Source of the DNA: UBA2377 sp964525935 | GTDB lineage: Bacteria > Verrucomicrobiota > Verrucomicrobiia > Opitutales > Opitutaceae | Length of the DNA stretch: 64,000 nucleotides | Assembly: GCA_964525935.1 (NCBI GenBank) | Contig: CAZGJZ010000004.1 | Span: 456,872-520,871, forward strand | Direction of reading: 5' to 3' | The notes under the pieces: model-generated | Seen by the model: the letters and a program-made list of their open reading frames with translations, nothing else | What the model was told of the DNA's origin: nothing | Databases searched by the model: none | Position numbers and translations under genes: made by a program | Shown: positions 16,315 through 24,685 of the stretch, piece by piece | How the letters are laid out: every line of letters begins with the position of its first letter | How positions within the stretch are numbered: position 1 is the first letter of the stretch

Positions 16315-18864
16315 TTAGTTTTTTGTAAACACACCCAACAGCCCGCCCATTTTTACGATGGTGCCGACTTCGACGGCGATTTGGGTGAGGCGGCCGGCGG
16401 ACGGGGCTTCGACTTCGAGGACGGCTTTGTCGGTTTCGACTTCGGCGATGATTTCGCCGGCGGCGAAGGTGTCGCCGACTTTTTTGCGCCAGTTGACGAC
16501 TTTGGCTTCGCTCACGGTGAGGTCGCCGTGGGGGAGGGTGAGGCGCTCGCCGTCGAGAGGTTCAGCTAAAGATGGGGAACGTGCTTCGGCGTTTGTGTCC
16601 TCCTTCGCCAAGGCTACGGAGGGTGCGTCCGGTGGCACGGCCACCGGCGCAGAGGGTGCAGGTGCGGATTGAGCGCTGGCGTTCGTTTGTGGCCGGCGCT
16701 GTTTGGGTGCTTCGCCGCGGAGGACGGATTTTGCGGTGGCGATGATTTTGGCGACGTCGGGGAGGACGGCTTCCTCGAGCTTGGGATTAAACGGGTGCGG
16801 GACGGGTTCGAGGTGGAGGCGGGCGACGGGGGCGTCGAGGGAGTCGAAGGCTTGTTCGCCGACGGCGGCGGCGATCTCGGCGCCGAGGCCGAAAGCGGCG
16901 TAGCCTTCGTCCACGACGAGGAGGCGGCCGGTTTTGGCGAGGCTCGCGGTGATCGTGGCGAGGTCGAGCGGGACGATAGTGCGGAGGTCGATGACTTCGC
17001 AGTCGATGCCGGCGCGGGCGAGGGTGTCGGCGGCTTCGAGGACGAGCGGGACCATGCGGCCGATGGTGGCGATGGTGAGATCCTTGCCGGCGCGGGCGAG
17101 GCGGGCGACGCCGAAGGGAACGAAGTGTTCGCCAGTGGGGACGTCGCCTTTGGAAGCGAAGAGCGCTTTGGGTTCGAGGAAGAGGACCGGGTTTTCGCCG
17201 CGCAGGGCGGTCTTGATGAGGCCCTTGGCGTCGGCGGGATTGGAGGGCATCGCGACGATGAGGCCGGGCAGGTGCGCCCAGAGCGCGTGGTAGGTGCCGC
17301 TGTGCTGCGGGCCGGCGCTCTTGATGGCGCCGCAGGGGGCGCGGACGATGAGTGGCGCGACCATCTGGCCGTTGCTCATGTAGCGGAGCTTGGCGGCTTG
17401 GAGCGGGATCTGGCCGCCGGTCTCGAAAAGAAAATCGACGAACATGAGGTCGGCGATGGAGCGGCAACCGGTCGCGGAGGCGCCGATGGCGGCACCGGTG
17501 AAGCCGAGTTCGCAGATCGGTGTATCGATGACGCGCGCGGCGCCGAATTCGGCCCACAGGCCCTTGGTGTGCGCAAAGCTGCCGCCGCGTTCGCCGATGC
17601 CTTCGCCGAAATAAAGCGTGTGCGGATCGCGGCGCATTTCCTCGGCGATGCCGTCGCGGACGGCGTCGAGCCAGCCTTGGGTTTGGGTTGCGGTTGCAAC
17701 GGGTGATGTGGGGCCCTCCTTCGCCAAGGCTTCGGAGGGCGCGTCCAGTGGCTTCGCCACAGGCGCGGCGGGTTCTGACCAGCAGTTTGAAAAGACGGTC
17801 GCGGGATCGGGCTGGGCGGAGTTGCGGGCAAACTCGACGGCGTCGGCGATCACGGCGGCGATGCGGGCGTCGATTTTGTCGAGGTCGGCGGGCTTGGCGG
17901 CCTTGAGTTCGCCGGTGAGGCGGCGGCGGAAGTTTTCGATGGGGCAGCGCTTTTTCCACGCGTCGAGTTCGGCCTGGCTGCGGTAGACGCCGGTGAGTGG
18001 GTCGCCTTCGTGGTGGCCGACGACGCGGTAGGTTTTCGCCTCGATGAGCGTGGGGCCGCCGCCGCTGCGTGCGCGGGCCACGGCATCGCGGGCGGCGGTC
18101 CACACGGCGAGCACGTCGTTGCCGTCGACGGCGACACCGGGAATGCCGTAGGCGGCGGCGCGGGTGGCGACCTCGGGATTGCGCGTGACGTTCTTCAGCG
18201 GGGTCGCGGTGGCGTAGAGATTGTTTTCGCAGACGAAGAGCGTGCCAGCGGCCTGGGCGCCGGCGAAGTTGAGGCTCTCGTGGAAGGCGCCGTGGTTAAC
18301 CGCGCCGTCGCCGAAGAACGCGGCGGCGATGTGCTTGGTGCCGCGGGTGCGGGCGCTCAACGCGGCGCCGACGGCGTGGGCGATGCCGCCGCCGACAATG
18401 CCGTTGGTGCCGAAGACGCCGTGGGCGGCATCATAGAGATGCATGCTGCCACCGCGACCGCCGCAGCAGCCGGTGGCCTTGGCGTAGAGTTCGGCCATGA
18501 GCGCGCGCGGCGTCATGCCCTTGGCGAGGGCGTGGCCGTGGCCGCGGTGCGTGCTGGTGATCCAGTCGCGGTCGGTGAGATGTGCGCAGACGCCGGCGGC
18601 GACGGCCTCTTCGCCGATGTAGAGGTGGATGAAGCCGGGCATTTCGCCGGCCTTGTAACGGGCTTGGGCGGCGAGCTCGAACTGGCGCAGGAGCACCATC
18701 TGCTCGTAGAGGCGCAGGAGTTCGGCGCGGGAGGGGAGCGCGGCGGGTTTCGGAGAGCGGGTTGCGGCGCGAGAAGAGGAATGCGGCTTGGCGCGGGGAG
18801 CGGGACGCGCGGAGCGTTTGGCGGCAGCGCGGGACGACTTGGCCTTGCGGGGTTGGGGTGCCAT
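16315..18864 (-). CDS. Fused 2-oxoacid (pyruvate/acetoin-type) dehydrogenase E1alpha-E1beta-lipoyl protein, 849 aa
   Basis: After a Lys/Arg/Ala/Pro-rich leader (1-43), residues ~44-355 are E1alpha with the thiamine diphosphate motif FFGDGAVNHGAFHES...NN (185-215). Residues ~396-718 are E1beta (LYFGEGIGERGG, RVIDTPICELGFTGAAIGA). Residues ~772-849 are a lipoyl domain with Lys813 in EVETDKAVLEVEAP. The three parts normally come from separate genes. E1 decarboxylates the 2-oxoacid and reductively acylates lipoyl-Lys; here the acceptor is tethered to E1. No E2 or E3 gene is adjacent. Both interdomain linkers (367-383 and 739-755) encode the same peptide, APVA-x-P-x-DAPS-x-ALAKE, from a dispersed DNA repeat. 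Confidence 0.88.
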   Translation of the reverse strand: MAPQPRKAKSSRAAAKRSARPAPRAKPHSSSRAATRSPKPAALPSRAELLRLYEQMVLLRQFELAAQARYKAGEMPGFIHLYIGEEAVAAGVCAHLTDRDWITSTHRGHGHALAKGMTPRALMAELYAKATGCCGGRGGSMHLYDAAHGVFGTNGIVGGGIAHAVGAALSARTRGTKHIAAAFFGDGAVNHGAFHESLNFAGAQAAGTLFVCENNLYATATPLKNVTRNPEVATRAAAYGIPGVAVDGNDVLAVWTAARDAVARARSGGGPTLIEAKTYRVVGHHEGDPLTGVYRSQAELDAWKKRCPIENFRRRLTGELKAAKPADLDKIDARIAAVIADAVEFARNSAQPDPATVFSNCWSEPAAPVAKPLDAPSEALAKEGPTSPVATATQTQGWLDAVRDGIAEEMRRDPHTLYFGEGIGERGGSFAHTKGLWAEFGAARVIDTPICELGFTGAAIGASATGCRSIADLMFVDFLFETGGQIPLQAAKLRYMSNGQMVAPLIVRAPCGAIKSAGPQHSGTYHALWAHLPGLIVAMPSNPADAKGLIKTALRGENPVLFLEPKALFASKGDVPTGEHFVPFGVARLARAGKDLTIATIGRMVPLVLEAADTLARAGIDCEVIDLRTIVPLDLATITASLAKTGRLLVVDEGYAAFGLGAEIAAAVGEQAFDSLDAPVARLHLEPVPHPFNPKLEEAVLPDVAKIIATAKSVLRGEAPKQRRPQTNASAQSAPAPSAPVAVPPDAPSVALAKEDTNAEARSPSLAEPLDGERLTLPHGDLTVSEAKVVNWRKKVGDTFAAGEIIAEVETDKAVLEVEAPSAGRLTQIAVEVGTIVKMGGLLGVFTKN
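16599..16657. repeat. In-frame dispersed repeat at the E1beta/lipoyl junction
   Basis: 59 bp, aligned without gaps to 17715-17773 with 50 identical positions by hand count. It contains the CGCCAAGGCTACGG core also found intergenically at 8339-8375. Translated on the minus strand it gives APVAVPPDAPSVALAKE in the Pro/Ala linker. Confidence 0.75.
17715..17773. repeat. In-frame dispersed repeat at the E1alpha/E1beta junction
   Basis: Second copy of the 59-bp element, core CGCCAAGGCTTCGG. It encodes APVAKPLDAPSEALAKE in the same reading frame as the copy at 16599. Its position exactly between the two catalytic domains is notable. Confidence 0.75.
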
Positions 18865-18931
18865 GGCGGGGTGGCACCATCAAGGGTGGGTGGACGGCGG
18901 GGGCGAGTTTTTTTCGGAAGCGATGGGGATT

Positions 18932-19000
18932 GGCCACGGAGACGCGGAGGCGCGGAGAATCGGAGGGGTTGGACTTTGGGTCTCTGCATCGCCGTGGCTA
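18932..19000. repeat. Dispersed CGGAGACGCGGAGGCGCGGAG element with inverted right end
   Basis: The left part (18932-18958) matches 19875-19901 at 24 of 27 positions. The right part, TCTCTGCATCGCCGTGGCTA (18981-19000), is roughly the reverse complement of the left arm, so the element can form a long imperfect hairpin. It occupies the 214-bp region between the divergent dehydrogenase fusion and SDR genes. Confidence 0.6.
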
Positions 19001-19078
19001 ACCGGGTCGGGTTTGTGTTTGGTGGGGTGCTTTTTTCTCGCGAATGGGGCGGGGTTGGGCGCGATTAGGGGCTACCCC

Positions 19079-19864
19079 ATGAAAGCCGATCTTCAGAACC
19101 AGGTGGCACTCGTCACTGGTGCCGCGCGCGGCATCGGGCGCGCCATTGCCCAAGTGCTGGCGGACAACGGTGCCCGCGTGATCGTCGCCGACCTCGACGA
19201 GGCGGCCGCGAAGGAAACGGCCGCGGCGCTGCCGGGCGCGACGGCGTTGCGGATGGATGTTTCGTCGGCGACGGAGGTCGAGGCGGGCGTGAAGGAAGCG
19301 GCCGCACGGTGTGGACGGATCGATATTTTGGTGAACAACGCGGGCATCAATACGATGAAGCACCGCGTGACGGTGGATCAGTTTCCCATCGAGGAATGGG
19401 ACCGCATCATGGCGGTGGATTTGCGCGGCGTGTTTCTGGTGAGTCGCGCGGTGACGGCGGTGATGGCCGCACAGGGCGGCGGACGCGTGGTGAACATTGC
19501 GTCGGTGCTCGGCATCGTGCCGGCGCGACTGCAATGCGCCTACACGGCGGCGAAGGCGGGCGTCATCACGCTGACGCAGACGATGGCGATCGAGCTGGCG
19601 CCGAAAAAAATCGCGGTGAACTGCGTCGCCCCAGGCTCGACGCTGACGGCGGGGACGGAAGGGCTATTCTACGGCAAGGACGCGATCATGCAGGAAAAGG
19701 CGCAGCGGATGATCAGCCACATTCCGGCGGGACGCGTGGGCAAGGCGGAGGAAGTTGCGCAGGCGGTGCTGTTTTTCACCGCGCCTGAGACGGGTTACAT
19801 CACCGGGCAGATTTTGAGCGTGGACGGTGGCTGGACGGCGGGCGGATTTCTGCGGGATTTCTGA
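19079..19864 (+). CDS. SDR-family oxidoreductase (FabG-like), 261 aa
   Basis: Start ATG 19079 (MKADLQNQVALVTGAARGIG), chosen because the longer open frame upstream runs through a dispersed repeat. The NAD(P) motif TGAARGIG, NNAG in ILVNNAGIN, active-site Ser (NIASVLG) and YTAAK are all present, as is the C-terminal SVDGGWTAGG. It is most like glucose/sorbitol or 3-oxoacyl dehydrogenases, but substrate cannot be assigned. It is alone on its strand and is bracketed by two near-identical direct repeats (18932 and 19875). Confidence 0.85.
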   Translation: MKADLQNQVALVTGAARGIGRAIAQVLADNGARVIVADLDEAAAKETAAALPGATALRMDVSSATEVEAGVKEAAARCGRIDILVNNAGINTMKHRVTVDQFPIEEWDRIMAVDLRGVFLVSRAVTAVMAAQGGGRVVNIASVLGIVPARLQCAYTAAKAGVITLTQTMAIELAPKKIAVNCVAPGSTLTAGTEGLFYGKDAIMQEKAQRMISHIPAGRVGKAEEVAQAVLFFTAPETGYITGQILSVDGGWTAGGFLRDF

Positions 19865-19874
19865 GGATGGGGTT

Positions 19875-19903
19875 GGCCGCGGAGACACGGGGGCGCGGAG
19901 AGA
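19875..19903. repeat. Second copy of the CGGAGACxCGGxGGCGCGGAG repeat
   Basis: Lies 10 bp after the SDR stop codon, in the same orientation as 18932-18958, with 24 of 27 positions equal. Confidence 0.55.
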
Positions 19904-19919
19904 CGACCGAAACGGCGAA

Positions 19920-19938
19920 TGTAACCTAATAGGTTACA
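19920..19938. repeat. 19-bp palindrome TGTAAC-N7-GTTACA overlapping the ccoI stop codon
   Basis: TGTAACCTAATAGGTTACA. The ccoI stop codon (19934-19936) is inside the right arm. The same outer arms and spacing occur at 33354-33372. Here, between convergent genes, it may serve as a terminator hairpin. Confidence 0.6.
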
Positions 19939-22360
19939 AACGGGTGGTCAGGGCGCCGCGCATGCCAGCGGCGACGATGGCGAGGGTGGCGAGCGAGCTG
20001 AGTGGCATGAGGATCGCGGCGAGCAGCGGGCTCATGTGGCCGGAGACGGCGAGGCCGACGGCGAGGGCATTGTAGGTGAGGGAAAAAACGAGCAGCCAGC
20101 GGTGCGTGCGACGGCGGATGGCGTCGAGGGCGAAGAGTTGCCGCAGACTCGCGAGTCCCCGGCCGAGATAATAAAAGTCCGCCTTGGTCTCGAGCACGCC
20201 ACGGTGAATCGCCGGGGTGCCGCGGGCGAAGGCGGCATCGAAGGCGAGGCTGTCGTTGGCGCCGTCGCCGAGCATCAGGGTGTTTTGCCGGTCGGTGGTT
20301 TTGAGCCAGTCGGCCTTGGCCTGGGGGGAGCAGCCGCCGAACGCGTTGGCGGACGGCACACCGAGGGTGGCGGCCATGGCGCGGACTTTATCGGAGCGGT
20401 CGCCGCTGAGGATGAAGACGTCGTGACCGAGGGCGCGCAGGGCGTCGATTTCGGTGCGGGCACCGGGGCGCGGGGAGTCGGCAAAATGGAAGCGGGCGAG
20501 GATGCGCCCGTTGTGGGTGAATTCGGTGTCGTGCGCGGCGAGCTCGGGGCCGGCGGCTGGCGTGGGGAGCGACGACCAGCCGGGACGGCCGAGGGCCCAC
20601 GTGTCATGCGGGGTGACGAGGCTGACGCCACAGCCGGGGGTTTCGCGTAGCTCGCCGGTGAGGGCGGTCGGAGCGGGACCGGTGGCGAGCAAGGTCTCGC
20701 AGAGCGACTGGCTGACGGGGTGCTGGTTGTCACGGACGAGGGCGAACAAGGCGGCCTGCGCGTCGGGCGGGAGCGCGGCGAGAGCGTTGGGGTTTTGCAA
20801 TTGCGGGGACTCGAAGGTGAGCGTGCCGGTCTTGTCGAAGACGATGCGGCGGATGCGGCTGACGCGCGGCCAGAGATCGCCCTGGCGGACGAAGAGGCCG
20901 GCGCGACGCAGGGCGATGGTGGCGATTTCGTCCACGAGCGGAAACGCGAGGCCGATGGCGCACGGGCACGACACGACGAGGACGGCCGTCACGACGGACC
21001 ACGTGCGGGCGAGATCGTGGCTGCCGAGCCACCAGCCGATGCCGGCCAGCGTGGCGATGGCGATGATGCCGACGAGGTAGCCGGTGATGATGCGTTCGAG
21101 AAACTGGTGGCGGAAGGCGTCGCGCTGCGCGGGTTGGAGCAACTCGGCGAGCAGCGAGTCGGCCCACGGTTGGGTGGCGCGGAGTTGCAGGGTGGTGCGG
21201 CTGAGGTTGACGGCGCCGGCAGGGAGTTGGGCGCCGGCGGGGTAGTCGCGCGGGTCGGCTTCGCCGGAAATCCATGCGGTGCCGAGCGTGGCGGTGGCGG
21301 ATTCGAGCCGGGCGGCAACGGGCACGACCTGGCCGGGGCGCAACTCGAAGCGATCGCCGGTGCGGAGCGATTCAACGTCGCGTTCGTCATTGCCGTTCTC
21401 CCCGGTGACGGTGACGCGGCCGGGGCGGGGCTGGGCGCGCAGCAGACGGCGCCGGTTGCGTTCGACAGCGGCGACCTGGGCCCAGCGGCCGACGAGCATC
21501 AGGAGGATGAACGCGCTGACGAAGTCGAAGTAGACGAACGCCTCGTCGTGCGTGAGCCAGCCGTAGAGCGAGCCGAGGTAGGCGCCGGTGAGGCCGAGGG
21601 CGATTGGGAGGTCGATGGACACGGCCCCGGCGCGGAGGCCCAGCCACGCGCGCCCGAGAAAATAGCCGCCGCCCGCGAGCACGCTCAGCGTGCCAAAGGC
21701 CATGGAAAGCGTGCCGAACAGGCGGGCGTATGCGAAGGACTGCTCCATGCCGAAATACACCGGCAACGTGAAGAGCATGACATTCATCGCGAAGGCCGTG
21801 CAGAGGCCGATGCGGCGGATGAGGCTGCGGCTTTCGGGTTCGGCGGTGTCGGCGTTGGCGGGACCGACGACGTAGTTAAACGCGTGAAGTTTGCGCGCGA
21901 AGGCGGCGGCGTCGAATTCGGCCGGCAGCCAGCGCAGCCGCATCTGGCCGAGCTGGGCGTTGACGATGATGTCGCGGGCGCCGGGCGTTTGCTGGAAGAG
22001 GCGCTCGATCAGCCACACGCAGCCAGCGCACGAGATGCCCTGGAGATCGAGGGTGAGTTCAGGCACGCCGGGCGTGGCGGCCTGCTCGGCGACGCGCTGC
22101 GCGGTGGTGAGCCAGGAAAAATCGCGGGGCTGGAAGACGGCGGGATCGGCGGGCGCGGTGAGGTTGTCCTTGAGCCGATAGTAGCCGTCGAGGCCGTGTT
22201 CGTGGACGAGGCGGTGGACGTAGGCACAGCCGGCGCAGCAGAAACCGGATTCGCGCGTGCGGGCGTCGGGGAGCGCGGCGCCGCAGTGGCGGCAGGCGGG
22301 AGTGACACGACTGGCGGAGTCGTCCCGAGGCTGAACGCGGACTGGCGTGGCGACACTCAT
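19934..22360 (-). CDS. ccoI: Copper-translocating P-type ATPase of cbb3 oxidase maturation (CcoI/FixI), 808 aa
   Basis: Inner-membrane P1B ATPase that delivers copper for the CcoN active site. Residues 23-60 form a Cys-rich N-terminal motif (CRHCGAALP, GFCCAGCAYVHRL). A heavy-metal-associated domain has GISCAGCVWLIERLF (Cys111, Cys114). Membrane metal site SCPCAIGLAFPL (Cys465, Cys467), phosphorylation site VFDKTGTLTF (Asp509) and hinge MLGDGANDSLAF complete the enzyme. It is the last gene of the minus-strand cco operon; its ATG begins one base after the TauE/SafE-gene stop. Confidence 0.94.
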   Translation of the reverse strand: MSVATPVRVQPRDDSASRVTPACRHCGAALPDARTRESGFCCAGCAYVHRLVHEHGLDGYYRLKDNLTAPADPAVFQPRDFSWLTTAQRVAEQAATPGVPELTLDLQGISCAGCVWLIERLFQQTPGARDIIVNAQLGQMRLRWLPAEFDAAAFARKLHAFNYVVGPANADTAEPESRSLIRRIGLCTAFAMNVMLFTLPVYFGMEQSFAYARLFGTLSMAFGTLSVLAGGGYFLGRAWLGLRAGAVSIDLPIALGLTGAYLGSLYGWLTHDEAFVYFDFVSAFILLMLVGRWAQVAAVERNRRRLLRAQPRPGRVTVTGENGNDERDVESLRTGDRFELRPGQVVPVAARLESATATLGTAWISGEADPRDYPAGAQLPAGAVNLSRTTLQLRATQPWADSLLAELLQPAQRDAFRHQFLERIITGYLVGIIAIATLAGIGWWLGSHDLARTWSVVTAVLVVSCPCAIGLAFPLVDEIATIALRRAGLFVRQGDLWPRVSRIRRIVFDKTGTLTFESPQLQNPNALAALPPDAQAALFALVRDNQHPVSQSLCETLLATGPAPTALTGELRETPGCGVSLVTPHDTWALGRPGWSSLPTPAAGPELAAHDTEFTHNGRILARFHFADSPRPGARTEIDALRALGHDVFILSGDRSDKVRAMAATLGVPSANAFGGCSPQAKADWLKTTDRQNTLMLGDGANDSLAFDAAFARGTPAIHRGVLETKADFYYLGRGLASLRQLFALDAIRRRTHRWLLVFSLTYNALAVGLAVSGHMSPLLAAILMPLSSLATLAIVAAGMRGALTTRL

Positions 22361-22361
22361 G

Positions 22362-23057
22362 TCAGAAGCAGACGAGACTGTTCACGTCGGGACCGCTGAA
22401 GCCGAGGGTGGCACGCAGGCGCCACGCGAGCACGAGGGCGGTGGTCAGCGCGAGGGTGACGCGCACGCGGCCGAGCCACAGCGGCGAGAGCTTGCCGCGC
22501 ACCCATTGGAACTGCGACTGCGCGAGCCAGAGCAACGGCACGGTGCCGAGGCCGAAGGCGAGCATGAACTCGACGCCGCGCAGGGCGGAACCGGAGAGCA
22601 GCGCGAGGGTGAGAAGAAAATAGAGCGGCCCGCAGGGCAGCAGCGGAGTGGCGAGGCCGAGAGCGGCGGCGGCTTGCACGCGGGAACGGCGGCGGAGCCA
22701 GGGGTTGAACCGCAACGTGAACCGGCTGAGGAAGGCGGGCTTGGGGAGATGACGGTCCCAGCGCAGGGCCAGGGCGATGAAGAGCAGCACCAAAACCCAC
22801 GGCAGCCAGCGCAGCGCGGTGTGGTTGAGCAGCGTGAGCGGGACGCGGCCGAGTCCGCCGGCGAGGGCGCCGAGCGTGGCGTAGCCGGCGAGCCGGGTGA
22901 GGTGGTAAACGCTGCTAACCGTGTGCGCATCGGCGGGCTCACCGCGCTGCGGCATGAGCGAACATGCGAGCGGGCCGCACATGCCGGCGCAGTGCAGGCT
23001 CGTGACGAGCCCGGCGACGAACGCTGCGGCAGGGGAGTTGATGGCGGCGAGTTCCAT
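22362..23057 (-). CDS. TauE/SafE-type membrane protein (COG2836) of the cco operon, 231 aa
   Basis: Polytopic membrane protein with the family mark SLHCAGMCGPLACSLM near residues 20-35 and a second LLPCGPLYFLLTLAL motif around 145. Such proteins sit beside ccoI in many cbb3 clusters and are thought to help heavy-metal or copper handling for oxidase assembly. Start ATG 23057. It is followed directly by ccoI, and preceded by a repeat-containing gap after the 54-residue membrane protein. Confidence 0.8.
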   Translation of the reverse strand: MELAAINSPAAAFVAGLVTSLHCAGMCGPLACSLMPQRGEPADAHTVSSVYHLTRLAGYATLGALAGGLGRVPLTLLNHTALRWLPWVLVLLFIALALRWDRHLPKPAFLSRFTLRFNPWLRRRSRVQAAAALGLATPLLPCGPLYFLLTLALLSGSALRGVEFMLAFGLGTVPLLWLAQSQFQWVRGKLSPLWLGRVRVTLALTTALVLAWRLRATLGFSGPDVNSLVCF

Positions 23058-23062
23058 GGAGA

Positions 23063-23094
23063 GCGGTCAGCGATCAGCTTTCAGCGGTCAGCTG
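23063..23094. repeat. Dispersed AGCGGTCAGCGATCAGCTTT-type repeat
   Basis: On the minus strand it reads as an iterated GCTGA(A/C)(A/C)GCTGA pattern. It covers the stop codon of the 54-residue protein (23081) and reaches almost to the TauE/SafE gene start. The final few residues of the small protein come from it. Confidence 0.5.
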
Positions 23095-23245
23095 GGACGG
23101 CGCGTTGGGATGGCCGCGCTTGGAGCGGGACCTCGGCAACTTTGTTTTTGGAGGCGAGGGTGATCCAGGCGGTCCACACGCCGATTTGGACGGCGAAGGC
23201 GAGGACGACCCAGAGCCAGGGTTTGCGGCGCGCGGGATTGATCAT
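23081..23245 (-). CDS. Small single-helix membrane protein in the cco operon, 54 aa
   Basis: Start ATG 23245 (MINPARRKPWLWVVLAFAVQ) with a good ribosome site, CGGAGGAATAATCCC just upstream. It has one transmembrane helix at ~residues 10-31 (VVLAFAVQIGVWTAWITLA) and a basic tail. It occupies the position that ccoH/fixH usually holds after ccoG but is far shorter than FixH (~150 aa) and lacks its extracytoplasmic domain. It may be a reduced replacement. It follows ccoG by 4 bases. The C-terminus runs into a dispersed repeat. Confidence 0.65.
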   Translation of the reverse strand: MINPARRKPWLWVVLAFAVQIGVWTAWITLASKNKVAEVPLQARPSQRAVPADR

Positions 23246-23249
23246 GGGA

Positions 23250-24677
23250 TTATTCCTCCGAATCCTCGCGCAGCAGCTTCGCGTCGGGGCCGAGAAATTC
23301 GACCTCGCGCTCAAGGGTGAACGAGCCGGCGTCGTCGGTGACGAGGATGCGGAATTTGAAAGGTCCCGTGTAGCGATCGCGCGAGACTTGCAGCACGAGC
23401 GGGCGGACGACCTCGCCGAGCGGGGCGACGGTGACGAGTTCCGTCAGGCCGGTTTGCACGGCGAGTCCCGCGGGCTCGAGATGCAGCTGGAAACTGGCGG
23501 GCACGCTGCGCTTGTTGACGAGCCGGACGAGGAACTGGTTGCGCACGGTGTGGGCATCGACGAAATACGGCGCGCCGGTGATGCGGGTGAGGCCGATGAC
23601 GGCGGGCTTGATGGTGGAGAGCGCCCAGCCGGTGACGAGCGCGCCGATGAGCAGGAGCACGCCGTAGAGCATCGTGCGGGGTCGCAGCCAGCGCGTCGTG
23701 CCGCCGGCGAAGCGGGTTTGGGAATCGTAGCGGATGAGGCCGCGCGGCTTTTGGATGCGGGTCATCACATCGTCGCAGGCGTCGATGCACGCGGTGCAGC
23801 CGATGCACTCCAGCTGCAGGCCCTGGCGGATGTCGATGCCGGTGGGGCAGACGTGGACGCAGCGCAGGCAGTCGATGCAGTCCCCTGATTTTGAAGGGGA
23901 CGCAGGGGGCGTATGGGACTGATGGAGTTTGCCGCGCGGTTCGCCGCGGCGGGCGTCGTAGCCGATGACCATCGAGTGGTCGTCGATGAGGGCGGATTGC
24001 AGGCGGCCGTAGGGGCAGATGACGATGCAGAGCTGTTCACGGAACCACGCGAAGTTGAAGTAGAGCAGGCCGGCGAAAACAAAGACGAAGCCGAAGGCGC
24101 CCCAGTGGGCGGCGGGCTGCTCGCGCATCATGGCCCAGAGCTCCGGCAGCGAGACGAAGTAGGCGAGGAACAGGTGCGTGATGAGGAGCGAGACGACAAT
24201 GTAGAGCGCGTGCTTGAGCGTGCGCTTGAAGATCTTTTCCGCATCGAGCGGGGCGGCGGCGAGCTTGCGGCGGGCGAGGGCGTCGCCCTCGATCCAGCGT
24301 TCGATGCGCCGGTAAACGTGGTCGAGGAAGACGGTGTGCGGGCAGGCCCAGCCGCACCAGATGCGGCCGAGCAGGGCGGTGACTAGAAACAGCGAGAATC
24401 CGACGCCGGTGATGAGGAAGAACGCGAGCCACAGGTCCTGCGCCGCGAGCGTCCACCCGAACAGATGGAAACGCCGCGCGGCCACATCGAGGAACACGGC
24501 GGGGAAACCGCCGATCTTGATCCACGGCAGCGAGAGATAGAAGGCGATCAGCAGCAGGGCCGAGACGCGGCGGGCGCGCGCGAAGCGGCCGGATACATCG
24601 GCGGGAAAGACGAACGGCCGCGAGCCATCTGATCCGATGGTGGTGACGGACTCGAGGCTCGGGCGCGGTGCGGCCAT
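23250..24677 (-). CDS. ccoG: Cytochrome oxidase accessory protein CcoG (RdxA/FixG), 475 aa
   Basis: Membrane iron-sulfur protein that, in the studied homologue, reduces copper for CcoI-dependent oxidase assembly. It shows RIWCGWACPHTVFLDHVYR, several membrane helices, and two 4Fe-4S motifs: CIDCLRCVHVCPTGIDIRQG and CIGCTACIDACDDVM (residues ~255-300). The C-terminal Ig-like FixG domain (LVNKRSVPASFQLHLEP) is intact. Start ATG 24677 rather than the 76-codon-longer frame, which overlaps ccoP. Nine bases separate it from ccoP. Confidence 0.93.
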   Translation of the reverse strand: MAAPRPSLESVTTIGSDGSRPFVFPADVSGRFARARRVSALLLIAFYLSLPWIKIGGFPAVFLDVAARRFHLFGWTLAAQDLWLAFFLITGVGFSLFLVTALLGRIWCGWACPHTVFLDHVYRRIERWIEGDALARRKLAAAPLDAEKIFKRTLKHALYIVVSLLITHLFLAYFVSLPELWAMMREQPAAHWGAFGFVFVFAGLLYFNFAWFREQLCIVICPYGRLQSALIDDHSMVIGYDARRGEPRGKLHQSHTPPASPSKSGDCIDCLRCVHVCPTGIDIRQGLQLECIGCTACIDACDDVMTRIQKPRGLIRYDSQTRFAGGTTRWLRPRTMLYGVLLLIGALVTGWALSTIKPAVIGLTRITGAPYFVDAHTVRNQFLVRLVNKRSVPASFQLHLEPAGLAVQTGLTELVTVAPLGEVVRPLVLQVSRDRYTGPFKFRILVTDDAGSFTLEREVEFLGPDAKLLREDSEE

Positions 24678-24685
24678 GCGGCGGG

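Noticed and set aside
16260..18864. Fusion caused by a sequencing or assembly error
   Set aside because: The frame is continuous through two distinct linkers and codon use is uniform; two independent frameshift errors would be needed.
20720..22399. 559-codon frame opposite ccoI
   Set aside because: Shadow of a fully motif-supported P-type ATPase.
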